Origin: Lojkania enalia
Taxonomy: Eukaryota; Ascomycota; Dothideomycetes; Pleosporales
Reading direction: 5' to 3'
Length of the DNA: 64,000 bases
Assembly: GCA_010094045.1 (NCBI GenBank)
Contig: ML986718.1
Span: forward strand, 1-64,000
The position numbers and the translations under genes are program-made. Of this stretch, positions 36,176 through 46,806 are shown in pieces; position 1 is the first letter of the stretch, and every line of letters starts with the position of its first letter. Below the pieces are notes generated by a model that saw only the letters and a list, made by a program, of their open reading frames with translations, had not been told where the DNA came from and ran no database searches.

Positions 36176-36467
36176 CTTTTTCACATCATGAACGCCGTGA
36201 GATTTTCCTCTTTTCTGTTTTGGTTCTTGGAATGATTTCGTCTTGTTTTTGGGCGATTGGTTGGTTTCCTGAGGGAAACTTTTTTTTTTGGATTGGTGTT
36301 AGCTTGGTTTTGAGGCTGCTTCTATTCGTTTGTTTCAAGAGATCTTGCTGACGTACTGAGCGACCGAATAGTTGTTGTGCCACGATTCGCAACTATTTTT
36401 TTGTTGGGGACCTTTCAGCCTATTTGATACTTTCTTGGAGCCAATCGTTGTTCCTTGAGATTGGAGC

Positions 36468-38241
36468 ATGGCGCAAATTTCTTACACGGTTTTGGCTTTG
36501 CTACCAGTGCTTGCTTGGTATCTCTATATACAGCTTCGACAATGGCGGTTCAAGAAGTACGGTCATATTCCGACACATTACACGCAATCTCTATTGCTGG
36601 GGCATCTCAAGGTCATAGCTGAAGGATTCCAGAAAATCGGTGATGGGAGGCGTCATGTTGGTAAGATCATCGAAGAAAGATATTGAATACTTTTAGTTTA
36701 CTTAGACAAGCATGTAGACTATGTATTCCGAGATATGGCCAAAGCAAATGGATACCCCGAAGTACTGTTAATGGACCTACGGCCCGTCAGTTATGCTATG
36801 GTGGTGGTGTGCTCTCACAGTGTTGCCGAACAGATATCTAGACCGTCGAGGTTACATCCGTATAGCGTTACAAAGTCGCCTACTTTGCAGTCGACATACA
36901 GAGCTTTGATTGGAAGGAGGTCGATTATCAGCGAAGAACATGAATCTTGGAAAGGCTTACGGAGGCGGTTCAACCTAGGTTTTGCTCCCTCGCATCTTAT
37001 TACCCTTCTCCCGCAGATCGTTCAGAAGACGTCGATGTTCATGTCCATGTTGGATGTGCTAGCGCAGTCTGGGAAAGAAGCTGAAATGGATCCACTATGC
37101 ACAAACCTGACCTTCGACATCATCGGCCAGATTGTGTTGAATCTCGAGTTCAAGGCCCAGGAAGATGCCATTGGGGGACACGACATTGTCCGGCACTTCA
37201 AGACACTCGTCGAGACATACACGGACACAGGCCGTATCTGGCTCTGGCTGAACATCCCCGTCCGAATCCGCCGCCAAATCTCCTCCTACCAAGCCGATGC
37301 TGCCATAAAACGCTGCATTAAGCAAAAATTCGCTGAAATCAAACACGCCCAAAAGACGGCCACCAAGACAACAAGAGACCGCTCCGTCCTCGCGCTCGCA
37401 CTCCAAGATACCGACGTCTTGACGCCAGACACCCTCCAACTCATCGCCGATCAGATGAAAACATTCCTCTTCGCAGGCCACGACACGACATCCATTCTGC
37501 TTCAGCGCCTTTTCTACGCCCTATCTATCCACCCCAAGTGTCTCGCAGCCATCCGCACCGAACACGAAGCCATCTTCGGCAACAAGGATCCTCGAGAAGT
37601 CCTACTCGCAAAGCCAGACGAGACGATCAACGCAATGACGTACACCTCAGCCTGCATAAAGGAAGCGCTACGCCTCTGGCCGCCCGCCGGCTCCGCCCGC
37701 CGGGCCCTTCCCGGCACAGGTTTCAAGGTCCGGCTTCAGAGCGGCGAGGAAGTGCTCTTGGATGGCACAGTCTTGTATATATGCCAGTACCTTATCCAGC
37801 GCGATCCCCATGTTTATGGTGACTCGGCGAACGACTTTGTGCCGGAAAGATGGCTCAATGATCATGATACGAGCGCGGAGAAGGACGAAGACGGCAGTAC
37901 GGGGGCAGTGCCGAAGAGCGCGTGGAGGCCATTCGAGAGGGGGCCGAGGAATTGTATAGGGCAAGAACTGGCGAATTTGGAAGCGAGGGTTATTATGGCT
38001 TGCGTATTAAGAAGGTATGATTTTGTTAAGGTTGGCGCGGGCGAGGTGGAAAGGGACGAAAGGGGCGAGCCGGTGCTAGATGAGAAGGGGGCGTATAGGA
38101 CGAAGGGTGAGCTTTTCAGTGTAAGTGTCCTGAATCCTCTACATATTCTATAGGTGCTGATAATTGTAGTCGATGGTTGTTACTTCGAAGCCGTTTGATA
38201 AGTGTAGGATGCGGATCCAGATGCACGAGCGAAGCAAATGA
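36468..38241 (+). CDS. Cytochrome P450 monooxygenase
   Basis: Three exons (36468-36660, 36706-38120, 38170-38241) encode 559 residues. An N-terminal membrane anchor (about 5-22, YTVLALLPVLAWYLYI) places it on the ER. P450 signatures are complete: I-helix AGHDTT (321-326), K-helix KEALR with Glu384 and Arg387, PERW (about 444), and the haem loop FERGPRNCIG with Cys481 as thiolate ligand. The 24-codon last exon supplies the normal C-terminal strand (MVVTSKPFDKCRMRIQMHERSK). Overall form resembles CYP4-like fungal P450s, which hydroxylate lipids or secondary metabolites; the substrate cannot be told. The only neighbour with a possible metabolic role is the cyclotransferase-like gene downstream on the same strand; no polyketide or peptide synthetase is near. 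Confidence 0.93.
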
Positions 38242-38842
38242 ACGGTTCTTTGGCTCGATGAGATTTCAATACGTCAGAGGGTCTAGCAGCGGTCTCTCGA
38301 GGCGGGAAACGGATTGCAAGATTGGTTCATGATTGAACGCCAATGCAAAAGGACTTCCCGGCTCACTTAGAATGAGCTGTGTGGGGTTATGACACTGAGG
38401 GGAATCGCACACTCGTAAGCATCGCGATAACGTACCGACAAGTATCTTGAACGATCCATTTCTCATGCCCAGGAACTCAATACATAAATTATACTGAAAT
38501 TTCAACTTTCCGCGCGTCCATTATATCGCCTATCCACGTGATGCGTCATGCCCCCCAGACAGATCCTTGTCGAAGCAAGGCGGGACTCGATCGGTGACGG
38601 AGAGATCGAGGGTCCGGGCGCTTTGAAATCGATAAGGGACTCGAGCTTAGAGTCGTGGACCTCGGACGAATCATACGGACAACTCTCTTACAACATCTCA
38701 ATACCTCAATTTCTTCGCAATTGTCCTTTTGGAGCATTTATACCCTAATTGCAACATCTTGAACTTTGTGAGCATGCTGTGAGACCCTGTGGTAGCTCTA
38801 ACCAATGACCTTCGTAGCTTATATAGCTCGAATTCAGTTTCT
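38242..38842. other. Intergenic P450 / cyclotransferase-like
   Basis: About 600 bp between two co-oriented genes. No coding features are seen. It must contain the terminator of the P450 gene and the promoter of the next gene. Confidence 0.5.
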
Positions 38843-40039
38843 ATGATGGCAACGTCCACCAAAGGCCAGAACTGCCGCAAGACCCTTAATAGCAGCTATC
38901 AAGCCTCGGCACCTCGGAACGAAGATCACGCTTGTGCCCTCCGCACATTTATCGACCGCTTCAAGCTCTCACGACATGGCAATGCCTCGCCTCGAACCTT
39001 TCCCCGCCTCCCCGCACTATCGCAAGACCGCCTCGATGTCTCAGTAACCGAACAACAAATCGACTTCTCCAAGGCTACACCCTCGGACCTCGCCGCAGCT
39101 ACAGAGAAAGGGAAAACGGTTCTGTACCTCGCCTATGGCTCAAACCTCTGCAACGAAACCTTCCGCGGCAAACGAGGCATCCAACCCCTCTCCCAAATCA
39201 ACGTCCAAGTCCCGGAGCTCAGACTAACATTCGACCTCCCCGGGTTCCCGTACACAGAACCATGCTTTGCCAATACCGCATTGCGAGACCCCGAAACGGA
39301 CAAACAGCACGGCACTGACAACTGTTCGGGAGGAGTGGAAAGCGAGGAATACCACAAGGATCGTTGGCACAAGGGCCTCGTAGGCTGTGTTTATGAAGTC
39401 ACTCCTGAAGACTACGCACACATTATCGCGACCGAGGGCGGCGGCTCGTCCTACGATGATATCCTGGTTACCTGCTATCCGTTGCCGGATGCTGAGACTG
39501 TTCCGACATCCCCGGTCACCAAGCCCTTCAAAGCGCACACGCTCTTCGCACCCGTCCAAAAAGATAAAAGGCATAAACCGTCTAGTGGAGTCATTGTAAC
39601 CGGAGGCCGCTTCTCGCGACCCGATCCCTCGTACGCCCAGCCGTCCGCCCGCTACCTTGCCCTCATAACCACCGGCGCTGCCGAGCTGTCCATGCCTTCA
39701 GAGTACCAAGCCTTCCTCCAGCAAATCCGGCCATATACAATTACTACGAGGCGTCAAGCGATGGCGCAGAAGATCATGGTATCGACGTTCTTGCCCATTT
39801 TCATGATGTTCATGGAACTTTGTCAGAAGTTTCAGGATAAGAAAGGACGCACACCAAAGTGGCTAAGTGCGATTATGGGGTGGGTTTTTGCTACGGTTTG
39901 GAGAAGCTATGATGTGGTTTGGAAGGGAATGTTTGGGGATGGGGAGAGGACAGAGGGGCAAGGGGAGGATGGTGTTGGGGATATACGGAGTAGGTGGATG
40001 GGTAGCCGGAGGGAGGAGAGGGTAATTCAGATTGTGTGA
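38843..40039 (+). CDS. Gamma-glutamylcyclotransferase-like protein
   Basis: Single exon, 398 residues from the first of two adjacent ATGs (38843, 38846). The cyclotransferase fold is shown by the substrate loop VLYLAYGSNLCNETF (YGSNL at 98-102) and a candidate catalytic acid in IIATEGGGS (Glu198). This family cleaves gamma-glutamyl groups to 5-oxoproline; a fungal member, GliK, acts in gliotoxin biosynthesis, but similar proteins occur outside clusters. After the domain (about 95-310) a C-terminal part has two hydrophobic or amphipathic segments (VSTFLPIFMMFMEL and WLSAIMGWVFATVW) that may bind membrane, followed by a Gly/Glu/Arg-rich tail. It follows the P450 by 600 bp on the same strand; a shared pathway is only a possibility. 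Confidence 0.8.
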   Translation: MMATSTKGQNCRKTLNSSYQASAPRNEDHACALRTFIDRFKLSRHGNASPRTFPRLPALSQDRLDVSVTEQQIDFSKATPSDLAAATEKGKTVLYLAYGSNLCNETFRGKRGIQPLSQINVQVPELRLTFDLPGFPYTEPCFANTALRDPETDKQHGTDNCSGGVESEEYHKDRWHKGLVGCVYEVTPEDYAHIIATEGGGSSYDDILVTCYPLPDAETVPTSPVTKPFKAHTLFAPVQKDKRHKPSSGVIVTGGRFSRPDPSYAQPSARYLALITTGAAELSMPSEYQAFLQQIRPYTITTRRQAMAQKIMVSTFLPIFMMFMELCQKFQDKKGRTPKWLSAIMGWVFATVWRSYDVVWKGMFGDGERTEGQGEDGVGDIRSRWMGSRREERVIQIV

Positions 40040-40174
40040 GATCTAGGACCAGTAGATGCAAGGTAGAGCAATTGACAATTTATATTGGCGTTAATGTATT
40101 GGTTACAGAGTTTGTGGACGTGATTCCGCAATCCGGAGACGTGGCCTCCGCAAATAATGTGCCAAACGATTTCA

Positions 40175-40193
40175 CCCCCCCCCCCCCCCCCCC
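40175..40193 (+). repeat. 19-base poly-C tract
   Basis: Uninterrupted run of 19 C about 135 bases after the cyclotransferase-like gene. Such tracts are prone to length errors, so exact length is uncertain. Confidence 0.85.
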
Positions 40194-40574
40194 GGTCGTC
40201 TCTCAAATCCCTTGCTCTGGATACTGCAGCATTTTTAATATGCTTCTTAATCGTGCTTGCGGTGGCGAGGTGCGAATAGGTCGAGGCATCGGATGTAAAT
40301 ATAGTACAATATAAAGTAGCAGGCCCCAGCTACTATACCGGCTAGGATTGCCTTGCACAAAAACATTGCAGATTGGGTGATCTGTTGCAAGGTCAGAATC
40401 TTTGGTAGGCTTCCCAGGTAGAATGAGTGCAATCAGTGAAGCGCCTACAGATTCCTGTTTCTGGGACCCCTGTAGAAATCCTTTGACTGTAATGTACCTT
40501 GCCAATCGCGTTGTGTTTCGGTGGGTAGAAGAGTTATGTGACTGGTTGGTTTCTGGTACCGGAATTTTTTTTAG

Positions 40575-40602
40575 TTTTTTTTTTTTTTGGGGGGGGGGGG
40601 GG
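40575..40602 (+). repeat. T14-G14 homopolymer junction
   Basis: A 14-T run is directly followed by a 14-G run. Unusual adjacent homopolymers in non-coding DNA. Confidence 0.85.
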
Positions 40603-42008
40603 ATTTGTGCACCAGTGAAGGACAGCGAGGCGCGTTTGTAGAATTGCCAAACACGTGGCTCTCCACCTATGCAGGCTACCAGGGAACCTCCTAAAAAGAG
40701 AGGAAGACACAGAAGTACAAAAAAAAAGTCTACAAACAATTTCAAGACAACATAAATGCCACAAAATATAATCCAATAGGCCTCGAGCAAGCAGGTGTGC
40801 TCTGGGGGACTTGGTAATCATGTTTTTAAAAAGATTCCCCCCCAAAAAAACTGTCTCCTAATATTAGGAGCTCTACCAACAGCGAACGTATGGTTTTTAC
40901 ATGACCCCTGATGGCGCAGGGTTGGTTTTGAACATGCGTCGTGATACTCACCTTGAGTACTGTTTATCTGGGCCCCCACCCAACTAACCACTCTCTTTTA
41001 GAGTGTGTCATTTAATCCACTTGACCATTTGTTGTGTGGTCATTCTTTGAAATATAGACTCTTTAAATTGGTTTATGAAGGGCAAAACATTGATGAGAGG
41101 TGTGAAAAATAATCCGTGTACACAATCGGCGCTCGCCGTTTCTGAGAGTAGCTTTACTCGAGGCTAGTGAGCGAAGGCTGCCATATTATCCCGAGGACCG
41201 GGTGGGCCTCAGTCACCGTTTGCTATTGTCAAATTGGGTGTGAGACGCCCTATTGGGCCCGTTCACCGCCTGAATAAGGCTTGGTATATGGCGGACTCAG
41301 ACCCAGATGAAAGAACTCATACTACTACTACTACTCCGCTCTCTCTTTCTCATAGAAATCATCCAAATGTTACTACTGCTCCGCTTCCTCTTTCATATAC
41401 ATATCACCTATATCAACTGGCTGTCGATACACCAGAAAGCGATGCACACGGTCGCCGTAGAGGTTCAATACGGCACGAGCCAAACGGTCCCTATGGTTAT
41501 ACTTGACTCCAGGCGGCTTTAAAGTGTAAATTAGAGGCAAGGAAGAAAATACGGAAAGGTTAGTCACAGATTAATAATGTCAGCCTCCGTTATTATATAA
41601 AGTAGCAGATGTAATATAAAAGGCTTTTTGTGATAGCACGGAGCGCAGCAAGCCAAGCGGAGCCAATCAACACTTACAATGAATTCGTAAACACTTCGCC
41701 ATATGCCTTAGTGTGAGGGCTATAGAAGAAAGAATCACTGATAGACTATCAGCACTAGACGGACCAGAGTACACAAGGAAAAAGGAATCTGTTACCTATA
41801 CGGAAGCTACGATTGCTCCCAAATACAATGGAGAAGAGAAGGGCTTTAACAGCCTCGTGGGCTTGGTATGAGCTAGCGGTGGTGTTGGCTCCCCATCTAG
41901 GCAATTAAAAGAGAAGGCACACCAATGACACTTGGTGGAGGCCCACAGCACTGCCTGCATAGCAAAAGGGAACCTTCATGCCACAAAAATCCGTAAAAAG
42001 AAAGTAAC

Positions 42009-42092
42009 GAAGGCGCCGGAGATCGAGCCTCGGGTCTTCCTAAAGATGTTGGTATCCAACGGCGGATGTTCTTCCCACTGAACTACACCCCC
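42009..42092 (-). pseudogene. Degenerate tRNA-like sequence
   Basis: Read on the minus strand, GGGGGTG at the 5' side can pair with CGCCTTC at the 3' side (G-U pairs included). A perfect D arm follows (GTTC-AGTGGGAA-GAAC, giving a good A box), and a B-box-like GGCTCGATCTC lies 3'. The anticodon arm cannot be folded cleanly, even allowing an intron, and the T stem is mismatched. It is best read as a tRNA relic or a tRNA-derived element head. Confidence 0.35.
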
Positions 42093-42699
42093 GAGAAATG
42101 GTTGCTTTTTGGAAGATATGTGGAGTTTCTCTTCTTAAGCATGACGCTGTTTTCCTACGAGGTATTCTCTTTTCTTAGTAAAGCTGTTCGCTTGTGGGGG
42201 CTCCGGGAGTTCGGGAGGTAGGAATAGGTGAGGCGCCCTAGGGGGAAGGGATAGTGTAGGTACGACGTGCACCTACTATATGCTATAGGAAGAAGGCGAG
42301 GAGTCTTGAATCATCAGGAATTTGTTTGCATTGCGTTCATGATGCAAACTTACTTAGGATGGTTTTGTTTGTAAAACTGTTCGTGAGTAGTGATATGTGG
42401 TAGTTATCACTGGAATAGTAATTTAGAAGTGTCTATAGCCTACGGGCTGGCCGTCCTAGAATGGAGAGTGTTAGCGATTTCGTGGCTGTGGAAAACTGTT
42501 TTAACTTGCCTATATGAGTACTAGAGTTACATGGCTGAGTTCGGGTCTTGTGGTAATGTCTAAGTTAATACCTCTCACATACTTCTAGGCCAGCTATATA
42601 TCAGAACAATCGCGTTTTACCCTTATGCACTAGCTATCTCCGAGTTCTTGGCTTCATATTCAATTCGGAGGCTAATGATATGCTCCATTCCATCGTACA

Positions 42700-45600
42700 T
42701 TTCTCTCTAGCGGGCAAAAGATAACGGCATTAAGCATTTCTTATCTTCTGAGTTGACATCTACCTTCCCAGTCTGAAGATAGATTCTCACAATTGCTACA
42801 TCGTCGCGACTTATCTGGCACGCAGCTCCTAGTACTGCCATTGTTGACTCTTGTATCCGGATCCTCTTCAACATTAAGTAGACTAGCAATAACTTTATAA
42901 CCCAGGAACGCCGCATAAGATAGCGGCGTTCTCCACAACCTATCTCTTAAGTTTACATCAACCTTTCTGATAGGTAAGAGTCGAACCATTTCCGTCGACC
43001 CTGTTTTTGCGGCGTAAGACAAATGTATCACGCCTTTTATTATCTGGTAGATTTATATAGGCTTTCCTAATATGGAGGAGGAGGTTAACTATTTTAGCAT
43101 GACCTTATCTTACAGCATAAAAATAGGCGTTCTTTAAAAATGGTCTTTTGCCTCCGTGGAGTTCAGAAGCTTTACTACGGTATTATAGCCTTTTCCGGCT
43201 ATATGCGACGGCGACAGTGCTATTCAACCATATTTGTCTTTTAACTTTATATGCACTTTAGTTCTTATAAGCAGCTCAACCATCCTTCTGTCCCTGCGGT
43301 TTGCTGGGTATATCAGTATAAGATTGGAATCTGTTCTAGTGCTTTAAAGACGCTTCATCGTAACTTCTTCGGTGGCAAAAGCTATTGTATCTTTGCCCGC
43401 CACCCTATATATTCCTGCATGTACGTCGGCCTTGAACGTTCTGAGTAGCAGCTTGGCTATTGTCTAAGAATCATCTGTGGTAGGCATGAATTGAAATGTG
43501 AACATGAATTTTGCATCATACAGCCCAGATAATTGCGATAATCTGCTTAATCATCATTTTCAGCTTCTAAAGGGATTCGGCGATTGCGTTCAAATTTTCT
43601 TCAGGGGCGCTGCTCGGTAAACTTTTGCCGTTGGCGTCAGTTGTATTGGCTTGCGCTTTGTAGCTAATTAGTAGCCGCACTACTGCCTCGTGGCTTCCAT
43701 AAAGGGCGCAATGCAGGGGCGTGTCCTTGTATATGGCAATTTTTGTTTAGTATATTTGACTCAAAAGGGGCAAATCTATCTTCGTCAAGAAGCAGTGAAA
43801 CCCATAACGTGATTCTTAAGTAACATACCACATGTAATAGCAGTGAGGGATTGCAAAAGTCCGGTGCGAGTCACTCCATAGAGTATTCTCTTAAACTCTG
43901 ATATCCTAGCCGAACCATTAGTCTTAGCGGTAAATGGAGTCGTTCCCTAGGATAGGTATTGCGGAACTAAATAGATCCTTTGCCAATTTAGCACGGCATC
44001 TAGTGTGTAATGGCCAGTATCTTGACGCATAATCTAGGAACTCTAGAATGTCATGTTTATGGCTAGTCCGTATATGCTGAGAGCCCCATCTCGATAAATC
44101 AGTTCCATCCAAGGGTACATATTCTAATCACGTCCCCGCAAGATCGAAGTGCCCTTTATACGTTAGTATCGGAAAGATCTTCAATACCACCTTGTCATTG
44201 GATTCGGCTTATAATAGGAAGTCTTTGACCGACTAATGAACCAAGCTAACTTCATCGCCATACACTTTGAGATACTGTCCACACAACGCGACCTGATCTT
44301 CGGCGGCATGCTCTGGATAAGAATGTTCGTGGATTGGGTACAGAACTTAGGTACTGTCATGAGCTCCTGTATTGTGAGGTGACGCGATGCTAACATAGAA
44401 TGAGAGTAGTACCTTGTCTTCTTTGTGGATTGATCTTGTTCAACGTTCGGCTATAGATCGCGTTTAAACCCTTAAGAAAGGTGTCTAATTCTACCAGCAC
44501 TTCGGTGCATGTCGCTTTAAAGAGATAACAATAGCTCGTCTGTAATGAAACCTATCCAAAGGAATGTTCCGAAGGAACATTCCCGAAGAATTCTCTTCAA
44601 CTTCTCGTAGATGTCTTCGAATCCTTCTGTCTCCGAGAGCCAATCCATTCTAAAAGGAATAAACTTGTTGAAATCGTCAGATACCCCGTTTGTCATTGTC
44701 GGGATCGAACTTGATGCGCATGTAATTCTTCAAACCATCCATATCTCGACCGACGATTATCAACTTGAACTTCGGGATACCTGGAAGTTTCCGAATCGAT
44801 TGTAACACGGAATATTGGTCTTCGCACTCGCCCAAACCGTCAAGAACACAATATGTTTGACCAAAACTTGGATCGAGAACAACTTTTGCAAAGATATTCT
44901 GATGTCTATAGATGATACCATTTGTTCGATCCTCTGTTGATTCTCGGAGAATGGCAATGCGTGGACACTAAGGTGATGTCGGCTCTTGAGTATCTGGTAC
45001 AGAAGAGCTCGGAGGATTGCAACTGCCAAGCCCGCTTCACGCCGTTGAGACTACCAGGACCATAAAAGTGGTATATTACCCCAGAATTGTCATTTATACT
45101 TGGTATTTCCTCGATTATGTCGGTTAAGAAGAGGACAAGCATAGTTTATCCTGTTCCGGGGCTACCTGTGATCCAGAGCTGACATTCATTGCAATGTACC
45201 CAGGAAGTGTACGCTGCGTCCTGTTCAATATATTCGCAAGCACCAGGTACTCTCGAACCTTTGGTGCTGAGGAGGCCGTGTCGATCGACTTCAGGATGAG
45301 TTAGGAGAAGGGCGTCTAAGCAGGCCTTCAGTTGTTTCTCTTTCGATCCTATCGGTCTCGCTACTGTTAGCACATAAAATGATGCTAGATGACATAAAAA
45401 TAAGGGTGACAAGACCTTCGGGATCTTTAATGCGCACTAACTGGATGTGGTTTCCAACAAAATTCCCCCGAGAAGGTTGGATCCATTTGTCGCACAGACA
45501 TTCTCATAGCTATCAGTCATTCGTCTAAGATCACCAGTGGGTACGAGACGTAACGAGCTACCACGTAGGGAGGACTGTGCCGTCCGAGTAAACACTTGCG

Positions 45601-45790
45601 TCGATTGTTGTCGTTCTCTTTCTGATGCCAATTTGTCCTAGCCAGCTGCGGCTTCGCCAAAACTGTTTTGGACCTGAACTTTGGCCATCTGTTTCTGAGC
45701 AGTGATAAAGGTTCTAGATATCGTCCTGGTTTCTGCGGCTTATGCCGACTTCCCACAATTCCACGACGAAAGTGGAAGCCCCCCAACAAT
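42700..45790 (-). pseudogene. Decayed NLR-type gene (NACHT NTPase plus ankyrin repeats)
   Basis: Minus-strand remains, in protein order. 45790-45430 is an unrecognised N-terminal part in two frames. 45412-44600 is a NACHT-type NTPase with Walker A-like WITGSPGTG and, in another frame, Walker B-like YCVLDGLGECE (about 44860-44816) and KLIIVGRD. 43750-42700 is an ankyrin region with segments such as TPLHCALYGSHEAVVRLL, GHAKIVNLLL and RTPLSYAAFLGYKVIASLL. Intact relatives are cytosolic STAND receptors controlling fungal nonself recognition and cell death. This copy is dead: the codon where the Walker A lysine should stand is a stop (45146-45148), there are at least two frameshifts, and many stops interrupt the ankyrin part. 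Boundaries are approximate. Confidence 0.75.
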
Positions 45791-45901
45791 GCCTAGGCAA
45801 TAGACGAGACTGAAATTCCCATGCTCATATGTAAGCAGATGAAGCGACATTATTGCATCAGGAATTCTTAAGCTTTACTAACGCCATACCTCCTATCAAT
45901 C

Positions 45902-46806
45902 ATGGTGGACCCTCTGAGTACTGCTGGCTCTCTAATTAGCATTAACGCCGAAGCAATAACACCACCTAGTTCCTCTACAAGACAGTCGAAGACCCCAGAG
46001 AGGTTGATGACTCTATTAGGGCCATAATACTCGATTTAAAAAGTGGAACACGTTCTACACCAACTAACAAAAGTTCGACAGGACAATGGGTCCTGCATTG
46101 TGCCTAATTCTGACGTTGCATTCGTAGTGAACAGCTGTAGCAGACTTTGTCGTGTATTACAAGATAAGTTGGCTTATTGGACAGGGCGCTCATCTGGGAA
46201 CAATATATCTAGAGTCGCTAAGCTGAAGATTGGTCTATTTGGACAAGAACATGTCCGAGTACTGAAAGATTAGCTCAACGACTGTAAAAGTATGCTCACC
46301 CATGACGTTGGCTACAGTGACGGTGTAAATAAAATCATCAATGCGAGGCTGAAACCGACTCGCCAAGAATTTTTGTTGAAGGAAATGAAGGATATGATGC
46401 TACCGGGGCAAGAGAATACTCTTGGCCAACAGATTGTTCGGATCGATGCGATGATGGCATAGAAACAAGACTACTTGCAACAACTTTTATTGAGCACGAG
46501 AACCCCGTCAATCGCAGAACCTTAAGGCGGAAAACAGGAGCTTGTTGATGAACTCCCGCAAGAACAACTCGCGAACGAAGCCGAAAATAGGTATTAGAAG
46601 GCCTCCTCTTGAAGACAGTCCATGAGCGTACAGGCATGAAGGCAAAAGGCATCAAAGCGACGAAGAAAAGCGTGATACTCTCCAACTTCTTCAATACACC
46701 TACGAAAGAGATGAAGATTTCTTTGGTCTGTTTCGATACGAGCACGTTTGCCGAATCGACCACGACAGAACTTATGAGGCCAATAAATGATAATACAGGC
46801 ATCTAA
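45902..46806 (+). pseudogene. Decayed gene with fungal STAND-type N-terminal domain
   Basis: Plus-strand frame from ATG 45902 beginning MVDPLSTAGSLISINAEAI, like the M(x)DPLS N-termini of many fungal NLR and related helical-domain proteins. It continues through in-frame stops (for example near 46027, 46272 and 46460) with helical content such as LQDKLAYWTGRSSGNNISRV. A Gln/Glu-rich part follows toward 46.6 kb. No later domain is recognisable. It diverges from the NLR relic, 110 bp away, so the pair may descend from a nonself-recognition locus. Function lost. Confidence 0.5.

Larger units (their letters stand above)
35289..36467. other. Intergenic kinase / P450
   Basis: Begins with short catgagcatcatgggcatc-type repeats (about 35294-35330) just after the kinase stop, then featureless AT-leaning DNA. 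A 20-T run lies at 36156-36175. No supported gene. The last few hundred bases should hold the P450 promoter. Confidence 0.5.
40040..42699. other. Intergenic, start of accessory island
   Basis: About 2.7 kb with no supported protein gene. It contains a 19-C run, a T14-G14 tract, a TAC triplet stretch near 41322-41338 (actactactactact), and a degenerate tRNA-like sequence on the minus strand near 42.05 kb. Frames are short and broken. Confidence 0.5.
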
